Assembly (NCBI RefSeq): GCF_003387075.1
Contig: NZ_QUMQ01000001.1
Coordinates: 8,618,001 to 8,682,000, forward strand
DNA from: Asanoa ferruginea
Lineage (GTDB): Bacteria; Actinomycetota; Actinomycetes; Mycobacteriales; Micromonosporaceae
Direction: 5' to 3'
Length of the DNA stretch: 64,000 nucleotides
A program made the position numbers and the translations under genes. Positions 16,642-25,804 of the stretch are shown here, piece after piece; positions within the stretch are counted from its first letter, which is position 1; each line of letters opens with the position of its first letter. The notes under the pieces are model-generated. The model ran no database searches. It was not told where the DNA came from and saw nothing but the letters and a program-made list of their open reading frames with translations.

Positions 16642-17739
16642 CTAGAAGAGCCGGCCGCCGTCCCAGCCTTTGATCGGGACGTTGGTGAGGCCGTTGCGTT
16701 TGAACTCGGCGTCGAGGTTGGCCATGTGGCTCGGGTCGGGCTGGTAGTGGCCACTGCGAGCCGTCGCCTCGATGACCTTACCGTCCTTGACCACCAGCTC
16801 TCCCGCGGACGCAACCGGCTGGCCGCCGCCCAGGGTCGAGTGGTGGAAGTCGCCGACCTTCTGGTAGGTCGACGCGTACATGTTGCCGTTCTTGTCCATC
16901 ACGAAGATCGCCTGGTTGTTGCCGCTGAAGGCGGTGTTCGAGTTCTGCGTGTCGAACGGCTTGCCGTCCTTGGCGCTTCGCATGATGCCGTTGTCGTCGA
17001 TGAAGACGCGGTGCTGCTCCAGCTCCTCGGGGCTGAGGCGGCGCACCGGCGTCGCGAACGGGCCTCCGCCGGGCAGGTGCTCGTTCTTGTATTTGTCGAG
17101 CATCGGCTTGGTGTTGTGGTAGCGGGGCGTGGTGTGCGGGCCGGGCACGCCGCCGCGCGGGCGCGGCACGCGGCCGCCGGGGCCCTTGCCCTTGCGGGTG
17201 AAGCGGCGCAGCAACGTCTTCGCGCGCTTCAGGAGCCGCGGGATGATCTCCTTGGTGACCTTCTCGACGACCTCCTTGGTGATGCGCTGGATCGCGGCCC
17301 GCGCGATGCCGATCGAGATCGGGACCTCGGCCATCGACGCGCCCAGCGTCGGCACCGCGGCCGCCACCGCGATCGCCACCTGGACCACCAGGATGGTCAG
17401 TTGGACGATGACCAGGATCTTCTGGGTCAGCGTGATGATCGCCATCACCAGCAGCGCCATGCCGATGAGCTCGGCGGCCTCGGCGCCGTCCGCGATGCGG
17501 CGAGGCGCGCCCTCTTCGCCCCGCCACAGGTCCGAGAAGGCCGTGACGTCGTCGCCGCTGTTGGTGCTGAACACCTGGGCCGCGCCCGCGTCCGCCTGAC
17601 CGGCGGAAGCCCGCAACTGGCCGGCGAACGTCATCCACATCTGCGACGCCTGGAACAACAGCTCCTCGTCGGCGGTGGGCCAGGTGAAGCCGACCCAGCC
17701 CAGCGCCTCGGCGAGCTCAGATGGCAGCTGCAGGCCCAC
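16642..17739 (-). CDS. Type VII-secreted polymorphic toxin
   Basis: A 365-residue protein with the layout of an ESX-exported toxin. The N-terminal 90 residues are the helical WXG-type leader (LGWVGFTWPTADEELLFQAS, then QMWMTFAGQL). A hydrophobic stretch lies at about 92-140 (LLVMAIITLTQKILVIV...), followed by a basic, proline-rich linker at 165-215. The C-terminal about 110 residues carry the pattern FVMDKNGNMYAS, GDFHHSTLGGG, AGELVVKDGKV and SGHYQP, which recurs at the C-termini of polymorphic toxins; its activity is not known to me. GTG 17739 overlaps the upstream WXG100 gene by 23 bases. An ESX core apparatus is not in the window. Confidence 0.72.
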   Translation of the reverse strand: MGLQLPSELAEALGWVGFTWPTADEELLFQASQMWMTFAGQLRASAGQADAGAAQVFSTNSGDDVTAFSDLWRGEEGAPRRIADGAEAAELIGMALLVMAIITLTQKILVIVQLTILVVQVAIAVAAAVPTLGASMAEVPISIGIARAAIQRITKEVVEKVTKEIIPRLLKRAKTLLRRFTRKGKGPGGRVPRPRGGVPGPHTTPRYHNTKPMLDKYKNEHLPGGGPFATPVRRLSPEELEQHRVFIDDNGIMRSAKDGKPFDTQNSNTAFSGNNQAIFVMDKNGNMYASTYQKVGDFHHSTLGGGQPVASAGELVVKDGKVIEATARSGHYQPDPSHMANLDAEFKRNGLTNVPIKGWDGGRLF

Positions 17740-18058
17740 TGGGCAGCTCCATCCTGGTGAAGAGGTCGGTGTTCTCGGTCTCGACCTGCTCGTAGGAGTC
17801 GGCCTCGTAGTTGAGGTTCTCCGACGCCTCGAGCAACTGGTCGGCCATCGAGCGGTAGCAGTCGAGGGCGTGGGTCAGCACCTCGACGTAGACCGCGCCG
17901 AAGATGGAGCCGGCCTCGTCGGAGCCCCAGGGGTTGCCGGAGCCGGTGACGGTGCCGTCGAGGCCGGTCACCGACGTGCCGAGTTGCTGGCCGGTCGCAC
18001 CGAGCGAGCCGGCCGCGGAGCGCAGCGCCATGATGTCGACCCGGATCCCGTCGGACAT
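17717..18058 (-). CDS. WXG100-like type VII secretion partner
   Basis: A 113-residue, almost fully helical protein (SDGIRVDIMALRSAAGSL, turn at SGNPWGSDEAGSIF, then YRSMADQLLEASENLNYEAD). Size, the W-G turn between two helices and the position before a WXG-type toxin fit the EsxA/B-like small partner that is co-secreted with, or chaperones, the toxin N-terminus. The acidic C-terminal tail with YEQVETE may hold a secretion signal. The gene overlaps the toxin gene by 23 bases and is four bases from the YbaB-like gene. Confidence 0.72.
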   Translation of the reverse strand: MSDGIRVDIMALRSAAGSLGATGQQLGTSVTGLDGTVTGSGNPWGSDEAGSIFGAVYVEVLTHALDCYRSMADQLLEASENLNYEADSYEQVETENTDLFTRMELPSGPAAAI

Positions 18059-18062
18059 CGCG

Positions 18063-18488
18063 TCAGCCCCGGTCCATCCGTCGCGTGATGGCGTCGAGGT
18101 CGCCGATCATCTTGTTGAAGCCGCGGTAGGCGTCTTCGGAGACGCGCTCGAGCTGCTTGGTCAGGGCCGCGGTGTCGGGTGTGCCCACTGCCGCGGTCCG
18201 TCGGGTCCGTTCGTCGTCCTGCGCCGCCCGCACGGCCTCCACGACGAACTCCGCGACGTCGGCACCACCCGCACGCAACAGCCGCGGGTCGATGACGAGC
18301 GACTCGAGCCGGCCGAAGGCCGACACCTCCGCCTCCACCTGGCCGTCGGCGGCCGAGCCGTGCCCGAAGAGCTCGAGTGGTGGCGCATCAGCCGGCGGCG
18401 TACCCCCGCCACTGGCTTGGTTCAACAGCCGCATCGCTTCTTCCAGCGACCGGCCCAGCCCGGACGGATCGATGCCCGGCATGCTCAT
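18063..18488 (-). CDS. YbaB/EbfC-family-like protein of a type VII cassette
   Basis: A 141-residue protein. The middle reads ADGQVEAEVSAFGRLESLVI and DPRLL, typical of the YbaB/EbfC nucleoid-associated fold (a two-stranded GxxxVxxxxxGxLxxLxID segment between helices). Such proteins are frequently the first gene of orphan WXG100 toxin cassettes in actinomycetes. ATG 18488 has GGGAGGGTGAG upstream; a longer in-frame start at 18527 is less likely. Its function in the cassette (DNA-binding regulator or chaperone) is unknown. Confidence 0.72.
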   Translation of the reverse strand: MSMPGIDPSGLGRSLEEAMRLLNQASGGGTPPADAPPLELFGHGSAADGQVEAEVSAFGRLESLVIDPRLLRAGGADVAEFVVEAVRAAQDDERTRRTAAVGTPDTAALTKQLERVSEDAYRGFNKMIGDLDAITRRMDRG

Positions 18489-18570
18489 TGGCTCACCCTC
18501 CCCCGATGACGGGAAGGAGACTATCAATGGCCGACAGTGGACTGATCACGGCCGGCACGGCTAACGACGC

Positions 18571-19095
18571 CTAAACCCGCCGCCGCGTGCGGGACTGTGC
18601 GATCGCGCCGAGGACGAGAACCACGAGGACAACCCCGCCCAGCCACCACAACCAGCCAAAACGGCCGGTCAGCGCGGAACTCGCCTTGCGTTCGGCCGGC
18701 GGCACCGGCGGCATCTGCTGCGCGACCCGGGCCTCGATTTTGGCCGATGCCTTGCCGGCGTGTGGCGCCGGCGCGGTCACCGCCACGTTCCACGAACCCG
18801 GCGTCAGCACCGCGCCGCTGGTGTAGAAACCACGCCCCTCGGCCGACGGGTTGAGCTGGATCGGCCCGACCGTCCGGCCGCCCTCGCCGGTCGCGGTCAA
18901 CACCAGCCGGACGCCCGTCTCGACCGGATGCTTGTCCTGCGTGTAGAGCGCCCGGACCGTCACGCCCCCCGCGCCGTCGCCGGCGACGTCGAGCGTGACG
19001 GGTCCGTCGTGCGCGTAAGCGGGCAGGCCCGGGACGAGGGCCATCAGTGCGGCCACCACAACGGCGGCGGCGGCGGCGAGTCGTAACACCCTCAT
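18571..19095 (-). CDS. Exported, C-terminally anchored beta-sandwich protein
   Basis: A 174-residue protein with a signal peptide (RVLRLAAAAAVVVAALMALV ending AYAHD), an extracytoplasmic beta-rich domain (PVTLDVAGDGAGGVTVRALY; TGVRLVLTATGEGG; TPGSWNVAVTAPAP) similar in layout to CopC/YtkA-like domains, and a C-terminal membrane segment (GWLWWLGGVVLVVLVLGAI) followed by a basic tail. ATG 19095 is chosen because AGGAGG lies six bases upstream; this site itself overlaps an in-frame GTG at 19110. It starts 14 bases after the stop of the giant secreted protein and is likely translated from the same mRNA. No metal-binding His cluster is evident apart from the mature N-terminal His. Confidence 0.65.
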   Translation of the reverse strand: MRVLRLAAAAAVVVAALMALVPGLPAYAHDGPVTLDVAGDGAGGVTVRALYTQDKHPVETGVRLVLTATGEGGRTVGPIQLNPSAEGRGFYTSGAVLTPGSWNVAVTAPAPHAGKASAKIEARVAQQMPPVPPAERKASSALTGRFGWLWWLGGVVLVVLVLGAIAQSRTRRRV

Positions 19096-19109
19096 CCCGG
19101 GCCTCCTCA

Positions 19110-22100
19110 CTACTTCAGCGGTCCGCCGGCGACCTGCCGGGCCGGATCACCGTCGACGCGACCGGTGCCGGCCAGCGACTTGCCGCCGTTGGCCTTCTTG
19201 CCCGCACCGTTGGGCGGCGTGCCGCCCAGCCGCACGATCATCGCGTCGGCGTCGCGGACCAGGACGGCCCGCACCTCCGCGTTGGGCACCAGCGACGTGT
19301 CCGACGCGAGCTCCCGGAACGCCACCAACTGCTTGATCGCCTTGTTGTCGTTGCCGTTGGCCTCGGCGTCGCGCGCCGCCTGGAGCTTGGCCCCGAGCTG
19401 CTTGTGCGCCTTCTGCGTGAGCCAACTGGTCGCCTTGAAGCGGTCGAGCAGGAACTGCATGTCGCGGAACGACGTGGCGACGTAGAACCGCACGGTCGAC
19501 GTGGTGACGTTGCCGGCCTTGTCGGTCGCGGTCACGGTCAGGTCGTGCAGGCCGAGCGGAAGCTCGAACATGGCCTGCAGCTTGTTGGCCGGGTAAGCCG
19601 CGCCGTCGAGCGTGCCGACCACGCTCTTCAGCCCCGACGTCGGGTCGACCGCCTGGTAGGTGACCCGCACGTCCTGGCTGTCACCGTAGAGCTGGCCGTC
19701 GGCCAGGCCACCGATGATGACCGTCGGGCGAACGCCGTCGATCTTGATGATCGCCGATTTGAGCGTCTCCACGTTGCCGGCCGTGTCGGTGGCCCGGTAG
19801 AGCAACTCGTGTGAGCCGTCACCAGAGACATCAACCGGCACGGTGTACGGCGTCCAGGCGCCACCGTCCAAGGCGTATTGGATGGAAGCCACTCCGGAGC
19901 CGGCGTCGGTCGACGTCAGCGTGACCGGGACGGCACCGTTGTGCCAGCCGTCGTCGGTCGCCGGAGCGAAGGTCGCCGCGGTCACCGGTGCGGTGCTGTC
20001 GATCTTCACCGCGACCGACTTGCCGGCCTCCACATTGCCCGCCACGTCGGTGGAGCGGAACCGCACCTCGTGCGCACCATCGCCGGACACGACCACCGGA
20101 CCGGCGTACGCCGTCCAGGTTGTCGCCCCGTCGAGCTGGTATTCGGTGCTGGCCACCCCACTGCCGCCGGCTTCGTCAGCCGCCGTCAGCGTGACCGTCG
20201 CCGGACCGGTGTACCAGCCCGCGGTCGCCGTGCCCGACACCGCGGCCGTCGTCACCGGGGCGGTGGTGTCGTCGGGCTCTTCAGCGCCCGTCGAGACGTG
20301 GAAGTAGTCGAACGAGATGGGCTTCGACGCGGTCTGCGCCGCACCGAGGCTGAACACACCGATCTTCGGCGCGCCCGCCACCGCCGCGTTGGTCAGCGTC
20401 TCCGGGAACGTGGTCCAGGTGGTGCCGTCCGCGGAGTAGGACGCCGTATAGGTGTCGCCCACCTTGGCCAGCCGCAGATACCACACCGCGTTGGTCAGGT
20501 TGGTGACCTGCGGTTGCGGGTTCTGCACCACAGCGGCGATCTCGCTGCGGAACTCGATCCGCCGCGCGACCGGCTGGCCGACCGTGTTGTCGGCGATGAA
20601 GTCGAACTTGATGTAGTTGTCGTCGTCGCCGTACACGATCAATCCGCCCTGCTGGTATTGCTCGCTGAGCTGGCTGCCGTCGACCTTGGTCTCCAGCGTC
20701 CAGTCTCCGGCGGGCGCGCCCTGCAGGATGAAGTTGGTCGGCCCGGTGTTGTTGCCGGTGTAGATGTCGCCGTTGGGCACGTTGATCGTGAGCTGCCCAC
20801 CGCCGACCTGGTAGGCGGTGGCGTCTTCGCGGACGACCGCGTCCCAGCGGCACTTGTCGAGTGCGCTGCCGTCGAACTCGTCGTTCGGGTCGGCGTCTTC
20901 ACCGAGCTCGTCCGGCGAGATCTGGAACCAGTCGAACTGGGCGTCGGTCACCGGCGCGGCGGTGCCGCCGTTGACCGCGTACAGCCCGATCTTGGGGTTG
21001 TTGATCCCGGCGAGCGAAGCGGAGCGGCCGGCCGGCGTGTAGGTCACGCCGTCGGTCGAGAACGCACCCGTCAGGTTGGTGCCGTCGGACGTCAGCCGCA
21101 GGAACACGGTGGTGATGTCGGTCGGGGTCGGCGCGCTGTCGGCCGCCTCGTTGCGCGGCACGCTGGCCGTCTGGCGGATGAACTCCACCCGCTTGTAATC
21201 GGCGAACAGGAAGTCGAGCTTGGCGAAGTTGGCGTCGTCGCCGTAGAGGATCAGCCCGGCCTGCTGGTAGTTGGCGGTGAGCGGCAGGGTCACCTTGGTG
21301 GTGGCCTGCCAGGCACCGCCGGGGGTCGGCTGCAACACGATGTTGCCGGCGTCGGCCCGGGTGCCGTAGAGGTCGGCCGCCTGGGTCGGCAGCCGCAACG
21401 CGCCACCGGAGACGGAGTAGGCCTGGGTCTCCCGGACGATCGTGCTCCACCGGTCACGGTCGAGCGTGGTGCCGTCGAAGTTGTCCGAGCGCGCCCCGAA
21501 GCAGGACGTGTTCGGCGCTTCGACCCGGACCGGAACCGTGGCGTACGCGTTGGCGCCGCGGCTGTCGGTCACGGTGAGGGTCGCCGTGAACGTGCCGGGC
21601 GTGGTGTAGGTGTGCGAGGCGTTGGCCGTGTTGGCCGTGCCGCCGTCACCGAAGTCCCACGCGTACGTCAGCGGGTTGTCGCCCTCCTCGTCGGTGGCCG
21701 TGCCACTGAACTCGACGACCAACGGCGTGGTGCCGGTCGTCGGGTTGCCGGACGCGGTGATCACCGGCGGCGCGTTGTCGGTCACGCCGCGGCCGAGGAA
21801 GTCGACCCAGTTGACGTTGAACACGGAACCCTGGCCCGTGTCGCCCTCGGGGTTGCGGGCGATGAAGAACAGCGGCCCGCTGGTGGTCGGCGGGTCGGTC
21901 AGGGCCAGCGTCGTGTCCACGTAGGACTGCCAACCGCCCGTGCCCGGCACCGCGACGGTGCCGACCAGCGTGCCGTCGACCGCTCCCGACCTGACCTCGA
22001 TCCGGCCGCCGTTGACCGCCGACGCGGTGCGGAACCGCAGGCTGGTGATGCCGGTCAGGTTGGCCGGGTCGAACGTCCAGTAGTCACCGTCTTCGATGAA

Positions 22101-24917
22101 GCCGATGTTCTGGAAGCCGCCCTGGCTGTCGGCGGTGGTCTCCCGTTGCACGCCCGGGTCGCCGCCGCCGATGCCGTTGGGTGCCCGGCCGGTCTCCGCG
22201 AAATACTCCGCCTGCTTGCGCTTGGGCTGGAGCTGCTCGAGGTCGCGACCGGTGAGCGGGCTGGAGCCGCCGACACCGCCGTTGTCGGTGTAGGTCGCCT
22301 CGAACACGCCGAACACGTTGGCGTCGGCACCGTGGCCGGAGGCGAGCGCCGTCTGGATCGTGCCGGTGCAGCCCATCTGGCTCTGCAACGGGTGGGCGTG
22401 CTCGTCGTGACCCAGGTAGTACTGGAGCTTCACCCGGGCACAGTCGATCGTGCCGTCTTCCGGGTCGGTCACGGTGACCGTGTATTCGACCTGGTCGCCC
22501 CAGTTGAAGAAGCCACCGTCGGGCGGGAACGTGATCGACACGGTCGGTGCCGTGTTGCCCACCGTGACCGGCACGTTGGCCACCGCGGTGCGGCCGCCGG
22601 GGTCGGTGACCGTGAGCTGTGCGGTGTAGTCGCCGGGTGCCGCGTACGTGTGCGACGGGTTGGGTTCGGTTGACGTGCCCCCGTCACCGAAGGTCCAGGC
22701 GTAGGTGATCTCCTCCTCGTCCGGGTCACGCGACCCGGCGCTGGAGAACTGGACGGTCAGCGGGCTCGGCCCGGACGTGGGTGTCCCGGACGCGACGGCG
22801 ATCGGTGCCCGGTCGCCGGCGACGTAGTCGATCCGGTAGATGCCGGAGTCGTCGTTGTTGCCGCCGAACCCGGTGCCCCACTCGATCATGTAGAGCGCGC
22901 CGTCGGTGCCGAACTCGAAGTCCATCGGCCGCAGGAACGACATCCCGGTCAGCAACTGGTTGATGTCGACCACGGAGTGTGCGTCGTCGGAGAGCTGGAA
23001 CGTGTACATCTTGTTCTGGTTCCACTCACCGAACATGGCCTTGCCGTCGTAGTAGGCCGGCCACTTGCGGTCGGACGTGCTCGCCGCGTCGTAGCGGTAG
23101 ACCGGGCCACCCATCGGCGCGCCGCCGCCACCGATCTCCGGGAACAGCGGGTTGCCGCTGTAGTCGTAGTCGATGGTCGGTGCGATCGCCGGCGGCAGGT
23201 TACGCAGGCCGGTGTTGTTGGGCGAGTCGTTGACGATCGCCGCGCAGTTGAACTTCGCGCCGCTCGGGCCGCTCGGGAACGTGTAGTCGTTGTAGGCGTA
23301 GTTGTTGCCGTGGCAGTAGGGCCAGCCGTAGAAACCGGGCTGCGCCACGATGTTCCACTCGACCGTCCCCTCCGGACCCCGGTTGGGGTCGGCGGCGCCG
23401 GCGTCCGGGCCGTAGTCACCGAGGACCAGCGTGTCGGTCTTCGGGTCCATGCCGAGCCGGAACGGGTTGCGGAAGCCCATCGCGAAGATCTCGGGACGGG
23501 TCTGCGCGGTGCCCACCGGGAACAGGTTGCCCGCCGGGATCGTGTAGGTCCCGTCGTCTTCCGGGTGGATCCGGATCACCTTGCCGCGCAGGTCGTTGGT
23601 GTTGCCCGCGGACCGCTGCGCGTCGAAGTCCTGCCGACCCGGCCGCTCGTCGATCGGGTTGAACGAGTTGGACTCGAACGGGTTGGTGTTGTCACCGGTG
23701 GCCAGGTAGAGGTTGCCGGCGCTGTCGAAGACCATGCTGCCGCCCGCGTGGCAACAGGTGTTGCGCTGCGTGTCGACCTGGAGGATCACCTTCTCCGTGG
23801 CCAGGTCGACGGTGTTGCCACTGACGGTGAAGCGCGACACGTAGTTGCGCGGCGCCCCGCCGTCCGGCGCGTAGTAAAGATAGATCCAGTTGTTGGTGGC
23901 GAAATCTGGATCCAGGCGTACGCCGATCAGGCCGTCTTCGTTGCCGGTGAACACGTCGAGCGTGGCCGCGGTCGTGGTCAGGCCGGTGGTCGGCGAGATG
24001 ACCTGGAGCCGCCCGTCGCGCTCGGCGTAGAACACCCGGCCGTCGGGCGCCACGTCGAGCTCCATCGGGTTCTGCGTGTTGCTGTCCAGCGTGACCTTCT
24101 CGAAGCTGCTGGTCTTGCTGGCCGAGCAGTCGGCGTCGACCACGCCCGCGGTGGTCTCGATGCCACCGAGCAGGTGGTTGAGATAGTTGGGCTCCGAGTA
24201 GGACTCGATGGTGTGCCCGCTGCCCGTATACCAGGAACGGCCACCGTCGAAGTCCTGACACCACGCGGTCGGGTGGTCGGCGCCCATCGCGCCGGAACCG
24301 GGTGCGTAGCTGGTCTCATCAAGGCTGGCCAGCACGTGTACGGTGCCCCGCGGGTTGGTGCGGAAGTTGTACCATTCGTCGAAGCGGTTCCACTTCTGCG
24401 GCAGGCCCGCGGTCGACGGGTGCGCCGGGTCCTCGACCTTGATGGTGGCGTTCTGGTTGCTCGGGTGCGCCGAGAAGTAGGCACCGACGAGCTGGCCGTA
24501 CCAGGCCCAGTCGTATTCGGTGTCGGAGGCCGCGTGCACGCCGACGTAGCCGCCACCGGCCCGGATGTAGCGCTCGAAGGCCGCCTGTTGGTCGGCGTTG
24601 AGCACGTCGCCGGTGGTGGAGAGCCAGACGACGGTGGCGAAGGTGGCGAGGTTGGCGTCGGTGAAGGCCGCCGCGTCCTCGGTGGCCGTCACGGAGAAGT
24701 TGTGCTCAGCACCGAGCTGCTGGATCGCGGCGATGCCCGCCGGGATCGAGTCGTGCCGGAAGCCCGCGGTCTTCGAGAAGACCAGCACGTTGTAGGGCTC
24801 ACCGGGTGCGGCTGCGGCGCGGGCGGGCGCGGGGCCCGCGACAAGCACGCCGAGCACCAGGGCGAGGCTGGCTGCGAGGCTGATCAGAGGTCTGAAAGAT
24901 CGGCGAATGACGGGCAC
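19110..24917 (-). CDS. Giant secreted ThuA / sorbosone-dehydrogenase propeller / PKD / CBM6 / FIMAH-like mosaic protein
   Basis: A 1935-residue exported protein. Approximate order: signal peptide 1-35; ThuA-like domain 42-255 (KTAGFRHDSIPAGI, GGGYVGVHAASDTEYDW); PQQ-type glucose/sorbosone dehydrogenase beta-propeller 270-700 (GLIGVRLDPDF, CCHAGGSMVFDSAGNLYLATGD, FAMGFRNPFRL); PKD 705-786; CBM6 896-1040; PKD 1045-1132; two LamG-like modules 1139-1332 and 1342-1540; two sister Ig-like modules with APVT and GSGVAS at 1550-1725; another Ig-like module; and a C-terminal helical module 1812-1900 (FLLDRFKATSWLTQKAHKQL) resembling FIMAH. There is no LPxTG or membrane anchor. GTG 24917 has GGAGGAG seven bases upstream. 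It probably binds and oxidises polysaccharide-derived sugars, but the enzyme activity is untested. Confidence 0.82.
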   Translation of the reverse strand: MPVIRRSFRPLISLAASLALVLGVLVAGPAPARAAAAPGEPYNVLVFSKTAGFRHDSIPAGIAAIQQLGAEHNFSVTATEDAAAFTDANLATFATVVWLSTTGDVLNADQQAAFERYIRAGGGYVGVHAASDTEYDWAWYGQLVGAYFSAHPSNQNATIKVEDPAHPSTAGLPQKWNRFDEWYNFRTNPRGTVHVLASLDETSYAPGSGAMGADHPTAWCQDFDGGRSWYTGSGHTIESYSEPNYLNHLLGGIETTAGVVDADCSASKTSSFEKVTLDSNTQNPMELDVAPDGRVFYAERDGRLQVISPTTGLTTTAATLDVFTGNEDGLIGVRLDPDFATNNWIYLYYAPDGGAPRNYVSRFTVSGNTVDLATEKVILQVDTQRNTCCHAGGSMVFDSAGNLYLATGDNTNPFESNSFNPIDERPGRQDFDAQRSAGNTNDLRGKVIRIHPEDDGTYTIPAGNLFPVGTAQTRPEIFAMGFRNPFRLGMDPKTDTLVLGDYGPDAGAADPNRGPEGTVEWNIVAQPGFYGWPYCHGNNYAYNDYTFPSGPSGAKFNCAAIVNDSPNNTGLRNLPPAIAPTIDYDYSGNPLFPEIGGGGAPMGGPVYRYDAASTSDRKWPAYYDGKAMFGEWNQNKMYTFQLSDDAHSVVDINQLLTGMSFLRPMDFEFGTDGALYMIEWGTGFGGNNDDSGIYRIDYVAGDRAPIAVASGTPTSGPSPLTVQFSSAGSRDPDEEEITYAWTFGDGGTSTEPNPSHTYAAPGDYTAQLTVTDPGGRTAVANVPVTVGNTAPTVSITFPPDGGFFNWGDQVEYTVTVTDPEDGTIDCARVKLQYYLGHDEHAHPLQSQMGCTGTIQTALASGHGADANVFGVFEATYTDNGGVGGSSPLTGRDLEQLQPKRKQAEYFAETGRAPNGIGGGDPGVQRETTADSQGGFQNIGFIEDGDYWTFDPANLTGITSLRFRTASAVNGGRIEVRSGAVDGTLVGTVAVPGTGGWQSYVDTTLALTDPPTTSGPLFFIARNPEGDTGQGSVFNVNWVDFLGRGVTDNAPPVITASGNPTTGTTPLVVEFSGTATDEEGDNPLTYAWDFGDGGTANTANASHTYTTPGTFTATLTVTDSRGANAYATVPVRVEAPNTSCFGARSDNFDGTTLDRDRWSTIVRETQAYSVSGGALRLPTQAADLYGTRADAGNIVLQPTPGGAWQATTKVTLPLTANYQQAGLILYGDDANFAKLDFLFADYKRVEFIRQTASVPRNEAADSAPTPTDITTVFLRLTSDGTNLTGAFSTDGVTYTPAGRSASLAGINNPKIGLYAVNGGTAAPVTDAQFDWFQISPDELGEDADPNDEFDGSALDKCRWDAVVREDATAYQVGGGQLTINVPNGDIYTGNNTGPTNFILQGAPAGDWTLETKVDGSQLSEQYQQGGLIVYGDDDNYIKFDFIADNTVGQPVARRIEFRSEIAAVVQNPQPQVTNLTNAVWYLRLAKVGDTYTASYSADGTTWTTFPETLTNAAVAGAPKIGVFSLGAAQTASKPISFDYFHVSTGAEEPDDTTAPVTTAAVSGTATAGWYTGPATVTLTAADEAGGSGVASTEYQLDGATTWTAYAGPVVVSGDGAHEVRFRSTDVAGNVEAGKSVAVKIDSTAPVTAATFAPATDDGWHNGAVPVTLTSTDAGSGVASIQYALDGGAWTPYTVPVDVSGDGSHELLYRATDTAGNVETLKSAIIKIDGVRPTVIIGGLADGQLYGDSQDVRVTYQAVDPTSGLKSVVGTLDGAAYPANKLQAMFELPLGLHDLTVTATDKAGNVTTSTVRFYVATSFRDMQFLLDRFKATSWLTQKAHKQLGAKLQAARDAEANGNDNKAIKQLVAFRELASDTSLVPNAEVRAVLVRDADAMIVRLGGTPPNGAGKKANGGKSLAGTGRVDGDPARQVAGGPLK

Positions 24918-25055
24918 GAAGGCGCTCCTCCGTATGCGGTGATGGCCCGGATGCTCGGCTCGCCGAAGACCGAATTCCCGGGTTGAAGGGTTGCTGCCCG
25001 TCGATTAACCCTTGTAGATCAAGGTGAAGACAAGTCTCCAACGATGTATTTCCAT

Positions 25056-25073
25056 GTAACGTTTGAGTAACGT
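25056..25073. promoter_or_regulatory. 11-bp-spaced direct repeat GTAACGT upstream of the giant secreted gene
   Basis: GTAACGT occurs at 25056-25062 and 25067-25073, exactly one helical turn apart, in an unusually AT-rich stretch (24990-25072) before the minus-strand giant gene. Such repeats are typical of response regulators of the OmpR/PhoP type. On the minus strand TTGTCT and GTTAAT, about 18 bases apart, could form the promoter downstream of the repeat. No regulator gene is adjacent. Confidence 0.35.
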
Positions 25074-25804
25074 CACCGTCCGCCAGCGACCCGGATCGTC
25101 GCACCGGTCACATAGGACGCTTCGTCGCTGAGCAGCCACGCGATGGCCGCGGCGACCTCGTCGGGCTGGCCGGCGCGGCCGAGCGGGGCGTTCGGGCCCA
25201 GCCGGTCGGCCCGCCCGGGCTCGCCGCTCTGGCTCCCGTGGAAGTCCGTGTCGATGATTCCCGGTGACACCGTGTTGACCCGGATCCCCTCGGGACCGAG
25301 CTCCTTGGACAGGCCCAGCGTGAGCGCGTCGAGGGCCGCCTTGCTGGCGGCGTAGTGCGGATATTCGAACGGGCTGCCGAGCGTCGCGGCCGCCGAGGAG
25401 ACGTTGACGATCGCGCCGCCGCTCTTGAGCTGGCGGGCGGCCTCGCGGGCGCAGAGGATGGCGCCGACGACGTTGACCTCGACGACCCGGCGCAGGTCGG
25501 CCTCGTCGAGATCGGCGAAGCGGCCGATCCGGCTGCCGACGCCGGCGTTGTTGACCAGGCCGGTGACCGGGCCGAGCGTCTCGGCCGCCTCGGCGAAGAG
25601 CTTCTCGACCTGTGCGGCGTCGGCGGTCTCGACGGCGATCGCGCGTGCCCGGCCGCCGTTTCCGGTGATCTGGTCGACCACTGTCTTCGCGGCGCCCGCG
25701 TCGCTGCGGTAACCGACCGCCACGGCATGGCCGGCCTCCGCGAGCCTGCGGGCGGTGGCCGCCCCGATGCCGCGGGATCCGCCGGTGACGATGGTGACCT
25801 TCAT
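25073..25804 (-). CDS. Short-chain dehydrogenase/reductase (FabG-like)
   Basis: A 243-residue NAD(P)-dependent oxidoreductase with the classical SDR features: cofactor loop TGGSRGIGAA at residues 7-16, NNAG, catalytic Ser in NVSSAAA, YxxxK as YAASK, and the C-terminal PxG block with an ASYVTGA ending. The basic residue after the glycine motif (YRSD at 31-34) suggests NADP(H). The substrate is unknown. Its ATG overlaps the stop of the acetyltransferase gene (ATGA at 25801-25804), so the two form an operon. Its stop lies at the end of the GTAACGT repeat upstream of the giant gene. Confidence 0.9.
   Translation of the reverse strand: MKVTIVTGGSRGIGAATARRLAEAGHAVAVGYRSDAGAAKTVVDQITGNGGRARAIAVETADAAQVEKLFAEAAETLGPVTGLVNNAGVGSRIGRFADLDEADLRRVVEVNVVGAILCAREAARQLKSGGAIVNVSSAAATLGSPFEYPHYAASKAALDALTLGLSKELGPEGIRVNTVSPGIIDTDFHGSQSGEPGRADRLGPNAPLGRAGQPDEVAAAIAWLLSDEASYVTGATIRVAGGR

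Noticed and set aside
19878-24986. Open frames of 931 and 669 residues antisense to the giant secreted protein
   Set aside because: The sequences are Arg/Gly/Val-rich without recognisable domains; the opposite strand encodes clear families throughout.
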